From Nocardiopsis trehalosi NBRC 14201 (lineage in GTDB: Bacteria; Actinomycetota; Actinomycetes; Streptosporangiales; Streptosporangiaceae), in contig NZ_BCRK01000034.1 in NCBI RefSeq assembly GCF_001552555.1, forward strand, positions 1-40,422: 40,422 bases of DNA. The letters run 5' to 3'. Both the position numbers and the translations under genes were made by a program. The notes under the pieces are model-generated. The model was not told the origin of the DNA. It saw only the letters and a program-made list of their open reading frames with translations, and made no database searches. The number at the start of each line of letters is the position of its first letter. The first letter of the stretch is position 1. Below, one piece after another: positions 19,697-27,902 of this stretch.

Positions 19697-21049
19697 GTGA
19701 CCGCTGTCGCCGAAACCCCGATCGCCGCCCCTGCGCCCGCCGCGCCGCCCCTGCCCGCCGTCGTCGGCGCCGGGCTGCGCGTGCCGCTGGTCACCGGCGG
19801 CGGCGCCGAGTACGCCGACTTCGACCACGCGGCGAGCGCCCCGTGTCTGGCGGCCGTCCGCGACACCCTCGACGCCGCCCTGCCCTACTACGCCAGCGTG
19901 CACCGCGGGGCCGGCTTCACCTCGCAGGTGTCGACCGCGGCCTACGAGCGGGCGCGGCGCACCGTCGCCCGGTTCGTCGGCGCCCGCGACAACGACGCGG
20001 TCGTGTTCGTCCGCGGCACCACCGACGCGTTCAACCTGCTCGCGCGCTCGGTGCCCGACGGCTGCACCGTCGTGGTGTTCGCCGCCGAGCACCACGCCGC
20101 CCTGCTGCCCTGGCAGCACCGGGGCAGCCGCGCCGGGCGCGTGGTGCGGCTGCCGCTGCCCGACTCCCCGGCCGACGCCGTCGCCGCCGCCCGCGCGGCG
20201 CTGCGCGCCGCCCCCGAGGGGCCCCGCCTGCTGTGCGTCACCGCCGCCTCCAACGTCACGGGCGAGGTGTGGCCGGTGGCGGAGCTGGCCGCGGCGGCCC
20301 ACGACGCCGGGGCGCGCATCGCCGTCGACGCCGCCCAGCTCGTGCCGCACCGGGCGTTCAGCCTCGCCGCCACCGGCGCCGACTACGTCGCCTTCTCCGG
20401 GCACAAGGTCTACGCCCCGTTCGGCTCGGGGGCGCTCGCCGGGCGCACCGACTGGCTGCGCGCCGCCGCCCCCTACCTGGCGGGCGGCGGGGCGACCGGC
20501 AACGTGACCGACGACGACGTGCGCTGGAACGACCTGCCCGCGCGGCACGAGGCCGGCAGCCCCAACGTGCTGGGCGCGGTCGCGCTGGCGGCGGCGTGCG
20601 CCGAGCTGACCCGCGCCGGGTGGGACCGCCTGCACACCCGCGAGCAGGCCCTGCTCGACCGGCTCCGCGCGGGCCTGGCCGCCGTCCCCGGCGTGCACGA
20701 GCTGCGGCTGTGGGACGCCCGCCACCCCCGGGTGGGCATCGTGTCGTTCGTGGTCGACGGGGTGCCCGCGGGGCTGCTCGCCGCCGCGTTGTCGGCGGAG
20801 TACGGCATCGGGGTGCGCGACGGCCTCTTCTGCGCACACCCGTTCACGCGGCGGCTGCTGCCCGCCGGGCACGACCAGGCGGTGCGGGCCAGCCTCGGCC
20901 TCGGCACGACAACGGAGCACGTCGACCGGCTGGTCGGCGCCGTCGCGGAGCTGGCGGCGCGCGGGCCCCAGTGGCGCTACGCCGAGGACGACGGGCGCAC
21001 GGTGCCCGTTCCCGACCCGCGCGCGTTCCCCGTCGTCGGCGCCGAATAG
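19697..21049 (+). CDS. Cysteine-desulfurase-like class V aminotransferase under SAM-IV control
   Basis: 450 residues, PLP enzyme of fold type I. ADFDHAASAPCLAAVRDTL, RGTTDAFNLLARS, FAAEHHAALLPW, CVTAASNVTGEVWPV and DAAQLVPHRAFS follow the SufS/CsdA order. PLP lysine is Lys237 in AFSGHKVYAPFGSG. Cys379 in GLFCAHPF occupies the place of the desulfurase persulfide cysteine, so it may release sulfur from cysteine. The SAM riboswitch supports a sulfur or methionine-linked role. GTG 19697 has CTGGAGG seven bases upstream. The long N-terminal Ala/Pro segment (1-30) is unusual. Not in a suf operon, so it is probably not the main Fe-S desulfurase; substrate uncertain. A T8 terminator overlaps its stop. 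Confidence 0.85.
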   Translation: MTAVAETPIAAPAPAAPPLPAVVGAGLRVPLVTGGGAEYADFDHAASAPCLAAVRDTLDAALPYYASVHRGAGFTSQVSTAAYERARRTVARFVGARDNDAVVFVRGTTDAFNLLARSVPDGCTVVVFAAEHHAALLPWQHRGSRAGRVVRLPLPDSPADAVAAARAALRAAPEGPRLLCVTAASNVTGEVWPVAELAAAAHDAGARIAVDAAQLVPHRAFSLAATGADYVAFSGHKVYAPFGSGALAGRTDWLRAAAPYLAGGGATGNVTDDDVRWNDLPARHEAGSPNVLGAVALAAACAELTRAGWDRLHTREQALLDRLRAGLAAVPGVHELRLWDARHPRVGIVSFVVDGVPAGLLAAALSAEYGIGVRDGLFCAHPFTRRLLPAGHDQAVRASLGLGTTTEHVDRLVGAVAELAARGPQWRYAEDDGRTVPVPDPRAFPVVGAE

Positions 21050-21068
21050 CCCAAACGGCGTTTTTTTT
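21040..21068 (+). terminator. Rho-independent-like terminator overlapping the aminotransferase stop
   Basis: CGCCG 21040-21044 pairs with CGGCG 21056-21060, loop of 11 bases containing the TAG stop, followed directly by eight T (21061-21068). This is the only real T-tract terminator I found in the window. Confidence 0.7.
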
Positions 21069-21130
21069 CATAAACGCGACAAAGGTGACCGTGAACTTTG
21101 CCGATGGTGAACCAGGTCACTCACAAGGGG

Positions 21131-21136
21131 TAACAT
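21131..21136 (+). promoter_or_regulatory. -10 candidate for the methyltransferase/DinB pair
   Basis: TAACAT in an A+T-rich pocket (about 21050-21140). No good -35; upstream are the possible dyad halves GTGACC and GGTCAC. The leader to 21236 is about 95 nt. Confidence 0.35.
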
Positions 21137-21235
21137 CGGGCGCTAACGAAGGGGCGGCGGCGCCCCGCGCCGGGACACGGACCCGCCGCGGACACCGCCG
21201 CCCCGGCACCGGCCGACGGCTCGGGGGGCGCGATC

Positions 21236-22021
21236 GTGACGGACGAGTGGCGGGCACTGCACATCGGCGAGGAACCGCTCGTCGACATCCCCAACCCGCG
21301 CGTCATCCACATCGGCGACCGGCGCGCCCGCCCCCGCTCCGAACCCCGCACCGCCGAGGGCCGCCGCGCCGAGGCCCGCCGCGGCTTCCTGCGGCGCGTC
21401 GTCGCCTACCTCGCCGCCGACACCCGCATCCGCCAGTTCGTCGACCTCGGCTCCCGGCTGCCCGCCGGCGACGGCATCGCCGACACCGCCCGCGCCCACG
21501 CCCCCGACGCCCGCGTCGTGTACGTCGACACCGACGCCACCCGCGCCCTGCACGCCCCCGCCCAGGCCGGCGGCGGCGCCGTGCCCGTCGTCACGGCCCC
21601 CAGCCTGCGCCCCGCCGCCCTCCTCGACCGGCTCGCCGACCGCGGCGTCATCGACTTCACCGCACCCGTCGCCGTCCTCCTCACCGACACCGCCCCGCTG
21701 CGCCGCGACGGCGTCCTCCCGCACGACCTGGTGCGCGCCCTGCACACCGCCCTGCCCGGCGGCAGCCACATCGCCGTCGCCCAGCGCGTCGCCCCCGACG
21801 GCGACACCACCGCCGACGCCCACTCCCGCGAACTCGCCGCCGCCGTCCTCGAACCCTTCACCCTCATCGAGCCCGGCCTCGCCGACATCGCCTGGTGGCC
21901 CTACCCCGACGAAGAGGTCACCGCCGAAGGCACCGGCATCCTGGCGGGCGTGGGACGCAAGGACACCGACCACCCGGCCGGGCCCGGCGGTCGGCCCGGA
22001 CCGGCGCGGGGGAGCACATGA
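21236..22021 (+). CDS. SAM-dependent methyltransferase, DUF574 / PF04672 type
   Basis: 261 residues. The family is largely restricted to actinomycetes. Recognised by RRGFLRRVVAYLAADTRIRQFVDLGSRLPAGDGIADTARAHAPDARVVYVDTDATRALHA (SAM-binding Rossmann motif, here FVDLGSRLP where many members have FLDIGTGLP) and the C-terminal FTLIEPGLADIAWWPYP ... GILAGVGRK. Substrate unknown; members often sit beside regulators in differentiation-linked clusters, but here the partner is a DinB protein 13 bp downstream. GTG 21236 lies in frame with homology; the frame closes at a TGA inside CACATGA. The C-terminal Gly/Pro tail after GRK is disordered. Confidence 0.82.
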   Translation: MTDEWRALHIGEEPLVDIPNPRVIHIGDRRARPRSEPRTAEGRRAEARRGFLRRVVAYLAADTRIRQFVDLGSRLPAGDGIADTARAHAPDARVVYVDTDATRALHAPAQAGGGAVPVVTAPSLRPAALLDRLADRGVIDFTAPVAVLLTDTAPLRRDGVLPHDLVRALHTALPGGSHIAVAQRVAPDGDTTADAHSRELAAAVLEPFTLIEPGLADIAWWPYPDEEVTAEGTGILAGVGRKDTDHPAGPGGRPGPARGST

Positions 22022-22034
22022 CGCGGGGGAGCAG

Positions 22035-22589
22035 ATGACACTGAACTGGACCGGCGAGATCCTCGCCCAGGTGGAGTTCTACTGGGACACCTCGCTGTGG
22101 CCGCGCCTCCAAGGGCTCGGCGACGACGAGTTCTTCTGGGAGCCCGTCGAGGGCTGCTGGACGGTGCGCCCGCGGACCGACGGCACCTACATCGCCGACT
22201 GGGAATGGCCCGAACCGGTCCCGCCGCCGGTGACCACCATCGCGTGGCGGCTCGGGCACATCGTGGTCGGCGTGCTGGAGCAGCGCGTCGAGGGGCACTT
22301 CGGCGCGGGCACCCCCGACATCACCCAAGCCGCGTTCCCCGGGAGCGCCGACGAGGCCCTGTCGCGGCTGGAGACCGGCTACCGGCGCTGGTGCGCGGGC
22401 GTCCGCGAGGTCGACGCCGACGGGCTGGCCGCCCCGGTCGGAGCGGCCGAACCCGCCCAGTGGGCGGACTTCCCGTTCGCGATGCTCGCGCTGCACGTCA
22501 ACCGCGAACTCATCCACCACGGCGCCGAGATCGCCCTCCTGCGCGACCTCTACCGCGCCCGCCCCACCCCGGAGGCCACCCTCCTCTGA
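22035..22589 (+). CDS. DinB-superfamily protein
   Basis: 184 residues. A four-helix bundle metal-binding fold. The three-His pattern is partly visible in TTIAWRLGHIVVGVLEQR and LALHVNRELIHHGAEIALLRDLY. Relatives include mycothiol- or bacillithiol-dependent enzymes and many of unknown role. ATG 22035 follows GGGGGAGCAG. It begins 13 bp after the DUF574-type methyltransferase and is probably co-translated with it, so the two may act together; what on is unknown. Confidence 0.85.
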   Translation: MTLNWTGEILAQVEFYWDTSLWPRLQGLGDDEFFWEPVEGCWTVRPRTDGTYIADWEWPEPVPPPVTTIAWRLGHIVVGVLEQRVEGHFGAGTPDITQAAFPGSADEALSRLETGYRRWCAGVREVDADGLAAPVGAAEPAQWADFPFAMLALHVNRELIHHGAEIALLRDLYRARPTPEATLL

Positions 22590-22706
22590 CCGGCCCCGGC
22601 CCGGCGGGCGCGCCCAAGCCACGCACCCCCGGCCGGCCCCGCACCAGGCCGGGCCTGCCCCCTCAAGGTGCGGGCCCGGTCCGTGCGCCGGGCGTGTTCG
22701 GCCAGG

Positions 22707-23555
22707 TCAGGCCGTCGCGGTCGCGGCTACACCGTCCCCGGTGGCCGCACCGCCCGCCGGCTCCCCGCCGCGCGCCGCCTCTTGCCACTCCGCCCGCGCC
22801 CGCTCATGGGCGTCGACCAGCCAGCGGTCCGCCCACGCCGTGTCGGGCCACTCCGGCAGCGGGGACGTGGCGACCAGGTCGACCAGCCGCTCCTCCAACC
22901 CGCTCGCCACCTCCAGCGCCTCCGCCATCGTGTGCTCGCCCCGGCGCAGGGCGCGCAGCCAGGAGGCGCGCGGCTCGGCCATCGGCAGCGTCACCCGGCC
23001 GGTCTCCAGCAGCTCCACGCCCTGAACGCCCAGGCGCACCATGTGGTAGGCGAACTTCACGTCGAAGCCGTAGGCCTCGATCAGCTCCGGCCGGTTGGTG
23101 TGCCGGCCGCCGCGCCGCCCCAGCATGCTGTCGCGCTGGGCGCGCAGGCAGCCGAGGAACCGGTGGCCCACCTGCCGGGACAGGATGCGGTCGGCCGCCG
23201 CGCGCAGCTCCCGGCCCAGCGGGGTGACGGCGACGATCTCGTGCTCGGGCACGAACAGCGGCAGCAGCACCGTCGGGTTGCCCGACAGCGCGAGGCGCAT
23301 CCACTTCCGCAGCGAGTAGACGACGAGGTCCAGGTCGCCCGGGCCCGACCGCGCGCCCTCGGGCTGTGTGCGGTGGATGTACTGCTCGAAACGGCGCAGG
23401 CCGATCACGTACTCGGGCGGCTCCACGCAGATGCCCATCTCATCGCGGTCGTCCTGGTCCGCGACGGTGATCCCGTGGACCCCCGACCCCACCTGGCAGC
23501 GGAGGATCGTCCCCTGCTCGGCGATGGCGGCGTCCTCCCGTCCGGTGTGCTTCAT
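22707..23555 (-). CDS. YcgL/RlaP-type predicted nucleotidyltransferase (PF10127)
   Basis: 282 residues. Pol-beta-like fold: ILRCQVGSGVHGITVADQDDRDEMGICVEPPEYVIGL holds the GS motif and the D-x-D/E metal pair (DRDE), and GDLDLVVYSLRKWMRLALSGNPTVLLPLFVP is the third strand and helix. The C-terminal half is helical (EAYGFDVKFAYHMVRLGVQGVELLETGRVTLP). Family members are linked by others to RNA repair but no substrate is proven. ATG 23555 has GGAGGGAG ten bases upstream; the frame is open to 23642 with no homology. Its promoter overlaps the palindrome at 23598-23618. Convergent with DinB. Confidence 0.82.
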   Translation of the reverse strand: MKHTGREDAAIAEQGTILRCQVGSGVHGITVADQDDRDEMGICVEPPEYVIGLRRFEQYIHRTQPEGARSGPGDLDLVVYSLRKWMRLALSGNPTVLLPLFVPEHEIVAVTPLGRELRAAADRILSRQVGHRFLGCLRAQRDSMLGRRGGRHTNRPELIEAYGFDVKFAYHMVRLGVQGVELLETGRVTLPMAEPRASWLRALRRGEHTMAEALEVASGLEERLVDLVATSPLPEWPDTAWADRWLVDAHERARAEWQEAARGGEPAGGAATGDGVAATATA

Positions 23556-23597
23556 CCGGCACACTCCCTCCGCATGGCACGTGGGCCGCGCCAGGGC

Positions 23598-23618
23598 ACT
23601 TCCCGGTATTTGGGAAGT
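23598..23618 (-). promoter_or_regulatory. Operator-like palindrome at the nucleotidyltransferase promoter
   Basis: ACTTCCC 23598-23604 and GGGAAGT 23612-23618 form perfect 7-bp arms around a 7-base A/T-rich centre. On the minus strand a -10 TATGTT (23624-23629) with a weak -35 TTGGTG (23648-23653, 18-bp spacer) lies just upstream, so the transcription start falls within the palindrome. This is classic repressor-site geometry. Confidence 0.5.
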
Positions 23619-23696
23619 CGACGAACATACCGACCCCGCCACCGCCGCACCAACCCGTTTTCCGGGTCGGCGCCGGCCGGAGGCGGCCCGTTCCGG

Positions 23697-26414
23697 TCAG
23701 ACCACGTCCAGCGGGTCCACGCGGATACGGGCGATGGGCTCGTCCTTGCGCGCGTTGCGGACGCTGCGGGCCGCGGCGGCGGCCTTGAGCGCCGACGTCA
23801 GCTCGTGCACGTCCGCGCGCGGCGTCCGCAGCAGGGCGCGTTCGGTCGCCGGGCCGTCCCCGGCCTGTCCGGCCCCGACCGGTACCGGACCCAGCAGGTC
23901 GGCCGACGCGGGCAGCTCCACACCGTCGATCAGCTCGCGCACGAGCGCCGGCTCGCCGGTGACCGACGCCATGGCCACGGCCGGGGGGAACCCCAACTGG
24001 CGGCGCTCCTCCAGCTCCCGCTCGGCGAACCCGGCCGGGTCCCAGCGGATCAGCGCCTGGGTGGCGGGCAGCTGCGCCTCGGCCACGACCACCACCTGGC
24101 CGCCGTCCTCGGCCGACCGCACCAGCGCCGCAGCGTTGCACCACCGGCGCAGCGTCTCCTCGCCCGCCCGCAGATCGGCCCGGCCCAGCAGCGCCCACCC
24201 GTCGAGCAGCACCGCCGCCGCGTACCCGCCGTCCGCCACCGGCTCCGCCCCCGGCGTCGCCACCACCAGCGCCGGGCGGTCCGGCACCCGGTCCAGGACG
24301 TCCTCGTCGCGGCCGGACGTGCGCACGGTCAGCGACGGGAACGCGCGGCCCATCTCCTCGGCCGTGCGCCGCGCCCCCACGACGTTCGCGCGCAGCCGGC
24401 CGCCCCCGCACGCGCCGCAGGTCCACGCCCCCGCCAGATGCCCGCACCACCGGCAGAACGGCATGGCGTGCGCGCTGCGCAGCGCCAACGGCCCCTGGCA
24501 GGCGTCGCAGCGCGCCGGCGCCCGGCACGCCACGCACCCCAGCGCCGCGACGTAGCCCCGCCTCGGCACCTGGATGAGCACCGGCCCCTCGCGGGCCGCC
24601 TCCCGGGCGACCCGCAGCGCCAGGCGCGGGATGCGCGCGGTGCGGGCGGCCTCGTCGCGCTCCAACTGGCTGTCGTCGTCGGTCGAGCGGACGCGGGGCG
24701 CGCGCCGCCGCAGCATCGCCCGGTCGGCGGCGAGCGGGTGCGCCCACCCGGACGCCACGAGCTGCGTCGCCTCGGTGGTGCGGGTGAAACCGCCGAACAG
24801 CGCCGCCGCACCCATGCGGTGCGCCCGCATCGACAGCACCGTGCGGGCGTGCGGGTAGGGCGCGTGCGGGTCGACGTGGACGTCGTCGCCGTCGTCCCAC
24901 AGCACCACCAGCCCCAGGTCGCGCACCGGGGCGAACATCGCCGCCCGGGTGCCGACCACCGCACCGACCTCGCCGCGCAGCGCGGCCAGCCACCGGCGGT
25001 ACCGCTCCGCCGGGCCCAGCTCGGCGGTGAGGGCGACGTGCCGCCCCTCGCCGAGCCGCTCGGCCAGTGCCGCGTCGACCCGGCCCACGTCGCGGCCGTC
25101 GGGCACCACCACCACGGCGCCCCGCCCACCCGCGAGGGCGGTGGCGACCGCCACCGCGATGGCCTCGGCCCAATCCGGCCCGGGCAGCGCGCCCCACACG
25201 GCGCGTGGCGCCTGGCCCCGGTGCAGCGCCTCCAGGAACGACGGGCCGGCGGTGTAGTCGGCCCACGGCCCGGGAGCGGGCGGCGCGGAGACGCCGCCTG
25301 CGGGGGAGGTGCGCTCGGTCGCCGCCGAGGCGGGGGTGGCGTCGGCGGCACCGGCCTCGGGCGGGACGGCGGCGTCCGCCCCCTCGGCCACCGCCGCGCG
25401 CCCCTCGCCGCCCGTTCCCGCCGTGCCGGCGGGGGAGGTACGGCCGGGGGCGCCAACGGACGCGGCGGACGAGAACGCGGCCGGGCCCCGGCCCGAGGCG
25501 CTGCCCGCCGTACCGGCGCCCGCCCGGTCGGCGTCGGCCCCGGCCCCGGGCGCGGCTCCGTCGGCATCGGAATTGACCCAGACGGGGCCGGTGTCCGTGT
25601 CGGCGTCCGCCCCGTCGGTGTCGGCCTCGGGCGCGGGGATGGGGACAGCTCCGTCGCCATCGGCGTCGGCCTTGCCGACGCCGGCGCCCTCCCGGTCGAT
25701 GTCGACCCCGGGTGTGGGGGCGGCCCCGGGGGTGGAATCCACCTGCGGCGCGTCGCCGGACCCGGCGGGCGGAGGCGGGGCGCCATCGGACGCCGACACC
25801 TCTCCGGCCGGACCCGCGCATGCGGCGGCGTCGTCCTCGGCCGGGTCGGGAACCCGCTCCGCGACGGCTTCGGCGCCGAGCGCCGTCGGCGTCCCGGCGC
25901 CGTCGGCGGCCGCGTCCCGGGCCGCGGCCTCGGCCGACTCCGCCGCCTTCCGGCGCTTCGTCTCGGCCTCCTTCTCCACGCGGGCGTGGCGGGGCGGGAC
26001 CGCGAGCCGGAGGACGTCGCTGAGCGTGCCGGCGTACCGGTCGGCGACGGCGCGGGCGAGCCCGCGGATCTCCGCCGTGACCACCGGCTCGGGCGACACC
26101 ACCTGGTGGAGGTAGGCCAACCGGCCCGTGAAGTCGCTGGTGGCGGCCCGCTCCAGCAGGTAGCCCGACAGCAGTTGCCCGTGGAAGGGGACGCGCACCC
26201 GGCAGCCGGGGACGGCGTCGTCGGCCATGTCCGCCGGAACGTGGTAGTCGAACGGCCGGTCGAGATGGGGGAGGGGGGTGTCGACCACCACCCGGGCGAC
26301 GGGCAGCTCGTCGGCCGGACGCCGCTTCTCCGGCGCGGGCGCGGCCGCAGCGGATGCGGCCGCCCGGGGCACGTCGAAGAGAAGCCCCTCGTCGGGGTCG
26401 GGCTGCGGTGTCAT
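23697..26414 (-). CDS. priA: Primosomal protein N' (PriA), helicase-motif-degenerate actinobacterial type with long insert
   Basis: 905 residues. Replication restart protein. The N-terminal DNA-binding domain is ARVVVDTPLPHLDRPFDYHVPADM ... VRVPFHGQLLSGYLLERA. Residues about 145-380 are an Ala/Asp/Pro/Gly-rich insert. The ATPase core lacks the usual motifs: GALPGPDW (408-415) replaces Walker A GxTGSGKT, and LVVLWDDGDDVHVDP replaces the DEEH region, as in other actinobacterial PriA. The zinc-binding region with eight Cys is intact (CVACRAPARCDACQG ... CRWCGHLAGAWTCGACGG). So a structural rather than helicase role is likely. ATG 26414 is taken as start because MTPQPDPDEGLLFD opens homology; the frame is open to 26462. 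Confidence 0.9.
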   Translation of the reverse strand: MTPQPDPDEGLLFDVPRAAASAAAAPAPEKRRPADELPVARVVVDTPLPHLDRPFDYHVPADMADDAVPGCRVRVPFHGQLLSGYLLERAATSDFTGRLAYLHQVVSPEPVVTAEIRGLARAVADRYAGTLSDVLRLAVPPRHARVEKEAETKRRKAAESAEAAARDAAADGAGTPTALGAEAVAERVPDPAEDDAAACAGPAGEVSASDGAPPPPAGSGDAPQVDSTPGAAPTPGVDIDREGAGVGKADADGDGAVPIPAPEADTDGADADTDTGPVWVNSDADGAAPGAGADADRAGAGTAGSASGRGPAAFSSAASVGAPGRTSPAGTAGTGGEGRAAVAEGADAAVPPEAGAADATPASAATERTSPAGGVSAPPAPGPWADYTAGPSFLEALHRGQAPRAVWGALPGPDWAEAIAVAVATALAGGRGAVVVVPDGRDVGRVDAALAERLGEGRHVALTAELGPAERYRRWLAALRGEVGAVVGTRAAMFAPVRDLGLVVLWDDGDDVHVDPHAPYPHARTVLSMRAHRMGAAALFGGFTRTTEATQLVASGWAHPLAADRAMLRRRAPRVRSTDDDSQLERDEAARTARIPRLALRVAREAAREGPVLIQVPRRGYVAALGCVACRAPARCDACQGPLALRSAHAMPFCRWCGHLAGAWTCGACGGGRLRANVVGARRTAEEMGRAFPSLTVRTSGRDEDVLDRVPDRPALVVATPGAEPVADGGYAAAVLLDGWALLGRADLRAGEETLRRWCNAAALVRSAEDGGQVVVVAEAQLPATQALIRWDPAGFAERELEERRQLGFPPAVAMASVTGEPALVRELIDGVELPASADLLGPVPVGAGQAGDGPATERALLRTPRADVHELTSALKAAAAARSVRNARKDEPIARIRVDPLDVV

Positions 26415-26952
26415 CGATCCAGGTTTACCAGAGCCCCGCGACACCCCCGGGCCCCGCCGCACCTGCCGCCCCGCTCGCCGCCGCCCGCACCGCCGCCCCT
26501 AGCCCATGCCACCCCCGGTCGGGCCGCCCCGCCCGTGCCCGTCGCTCCCGCCCCGCCCCCTCGACGCGCTTCGGCGCGCCGACTCCTGGGGCCGGCCCGT
26601 CGCCTCCGCCTCGCCTCGGTCTACCCCGCTGCGCCCACGTCCCGCCCCGAGCCTGCGCGACCGTACGTGCGTCCTGGTCCCCGCCCCGGCCTGCCCCGCC
26701 GCCCCCGCCGTCCGGTGGCGGCCTGGTCCACCGCGGTGCCCGTCCCGGTCGGCGCCGCACGGCCCGGTGCCGGTACGGGGTGGGCGCCCACCCCGTACCG
26801 GCACCCGCCCCCGGCCCACCACCGGCGCGGCACCTCCACCCGGGCAGTACCTCCCTCGCGCTCACGCCTCCCGGCCGTCGCGTCGGTCCGCGTGGGTGTG
26901 GGCGGGGCTGGTAGACAGGACGCGCACACCACGATGAGGGGAACGGTGGTCG
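26415..26952. other. 538-bp gene-free stretch between divergent priA and fmt
   Basis: No convincing gene on either strand, although frames stay open because of GC content. Contains the 40-bp palindrome at 26766-26805 and related flanking copies of GTACGGGG/CCCCGTAC. TAGACA at 26912-26917 is a weak -10 candidate for fmt. Strong C-richness on the plus strand. Confidence 0.6.
26766..26805. repeat. Perfect 40-bp palindrome
   Basis: Bases 26766-26785 are exactly inverted in 26786-26805, with no spacer; each arm begins GGTGCCGGTACGGGG and ends GGGC at the centre. It could form a cruciform or RNA hairpin. It lies 147 bp upstream of fmt, and no similar sequence was seen elsewhere in the window. Confidence 0.85.
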
Positions 26953-27879
26953 ATGAAGCTGGTCTTCGCTGGAACGCCCGAGGTGGCGGTGCCCTCCCTG
27001 CGGGCGCTGCTGGACTCCGCGCACGAGGTGGCCGCCGTGGTCACCCGGCCCGACGCCGTGGCCGGGCGCGGCCGACGGGTCTCGGTGAGCCCGGTCGCGG
27101 AGGTCGCGGCCGAGGCGGGCATCGAGGTGCTGAAGCCCGAGAAGGCGAGCGACCCGGAGTTCCTGGACCGGCTCCGCGAGATCGGCCCCGACTGCTGCCC
27201 GGTCGTCGCCTACGGGGCGCTGCTGCGCCAGGAGGCCCTCGACATCCCCCGGCACGGCTGGGTCAACCTGCACTTCTCGCTCCTGCCCGCCTGGCGCGGC
27301 GCCGCCCCGGTGCAGCACGCGGTGCTGCACGGCGACGACCTGACCGGCGCCGCCACGTTCGAGATCGAGCGGGGGCTCGACTCCGGGCCGGTCTACGGCA
27401 CGCTCACCGAGCCGATCGGGCCGCGCGACACCAGCGGCGACCTGCTCGACCGGCTGTCCCGGTCGGGTGCGGGGCTGCTGCTGCGCACGCTCGACGGCAT
27501 CGCCTCGGGCGAACTCGTGGCCCGCCCGCAGCCCGCCGAAGGAGTGTCGCAGGCGCCCAAGCTCACCCCGGCGGACGCCGAGGTGGACTTCACGGCCCCG
27601 GCGATGCGCGTCGACCGGCTCGTCCGCGCCTGCACGCCCGCCCCGGGCGCGTGGACCACGTTCCGCGGCACGCGGCTCAAGCTCGGACCGGTCCTGCCCG
27701 CCCCGGACGGCCCCGACCTGGCGCCGGGCGCGCTGGAGGTCACCAAGACGGCCGTGTTCGCCGGAACGGGCACGCACCCGGTCGAGTTGGGCGAGGTCCA
27801 GCCGCAGGGCAAGCGCCGCATGTCGGCGGTCGACTGGGCCCGCGGCGTCCGCCCCGGCCCCGACGACCGCCTCACCTGA
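26953..27879 (+). CDS. fmt: Methionyl-tRNA formyltransferase
   Basis: 308 residues. Formylates initiator Met-tRNA with 10-formyl-tetrahydrofolate. [22 protein letters not shown] opens the formyltransferase domain, and the signature [26 protein letters not shown] includes the SLLPxWRGAAP active-site loop with Asn/His, followed by LDSGPVYG. The C-terminal tRNA-binding domain (about 205-308) is [29 protein letters not shown] 26953 has GAGGGGAAC upstream. Slightly short at the C-terminus but complete. The fmt-rsmB order is widespread in actinomycetes; a palindromic element separates them here. Confidence 0.96.
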   Translation: MKLVFAGTPEVAVPSLRALLDSAHEVAAVVTRPDAVAGRGRRVSVSPVAEVAAEAGIEVLKPEKASDPEFLDRLREIGPDCCPVVAYGALLRQEALDIPRHGWVNLHFSLLPAWRGAAPVQHAVLHGDDLTGAATFEIERGLDSGPVYGTLTEPIGPRDTSGDLLDRLSRSGAGLLLRTLDGIASGELVARPQPAEGVSQAPKLTPADAEVDFTAPAMRVDRLVRACTPAPGAWTTFRGTRLKLGPVLPAPDGPDLAPGALEVTKTAVFAGTGTHPVELGEVQPQGKRRMSAVDWARGVRPGPDDRLT

Positions 27880-27902
27880 GTCCGCCTGCCTCCGCCTGTC
27901 CT

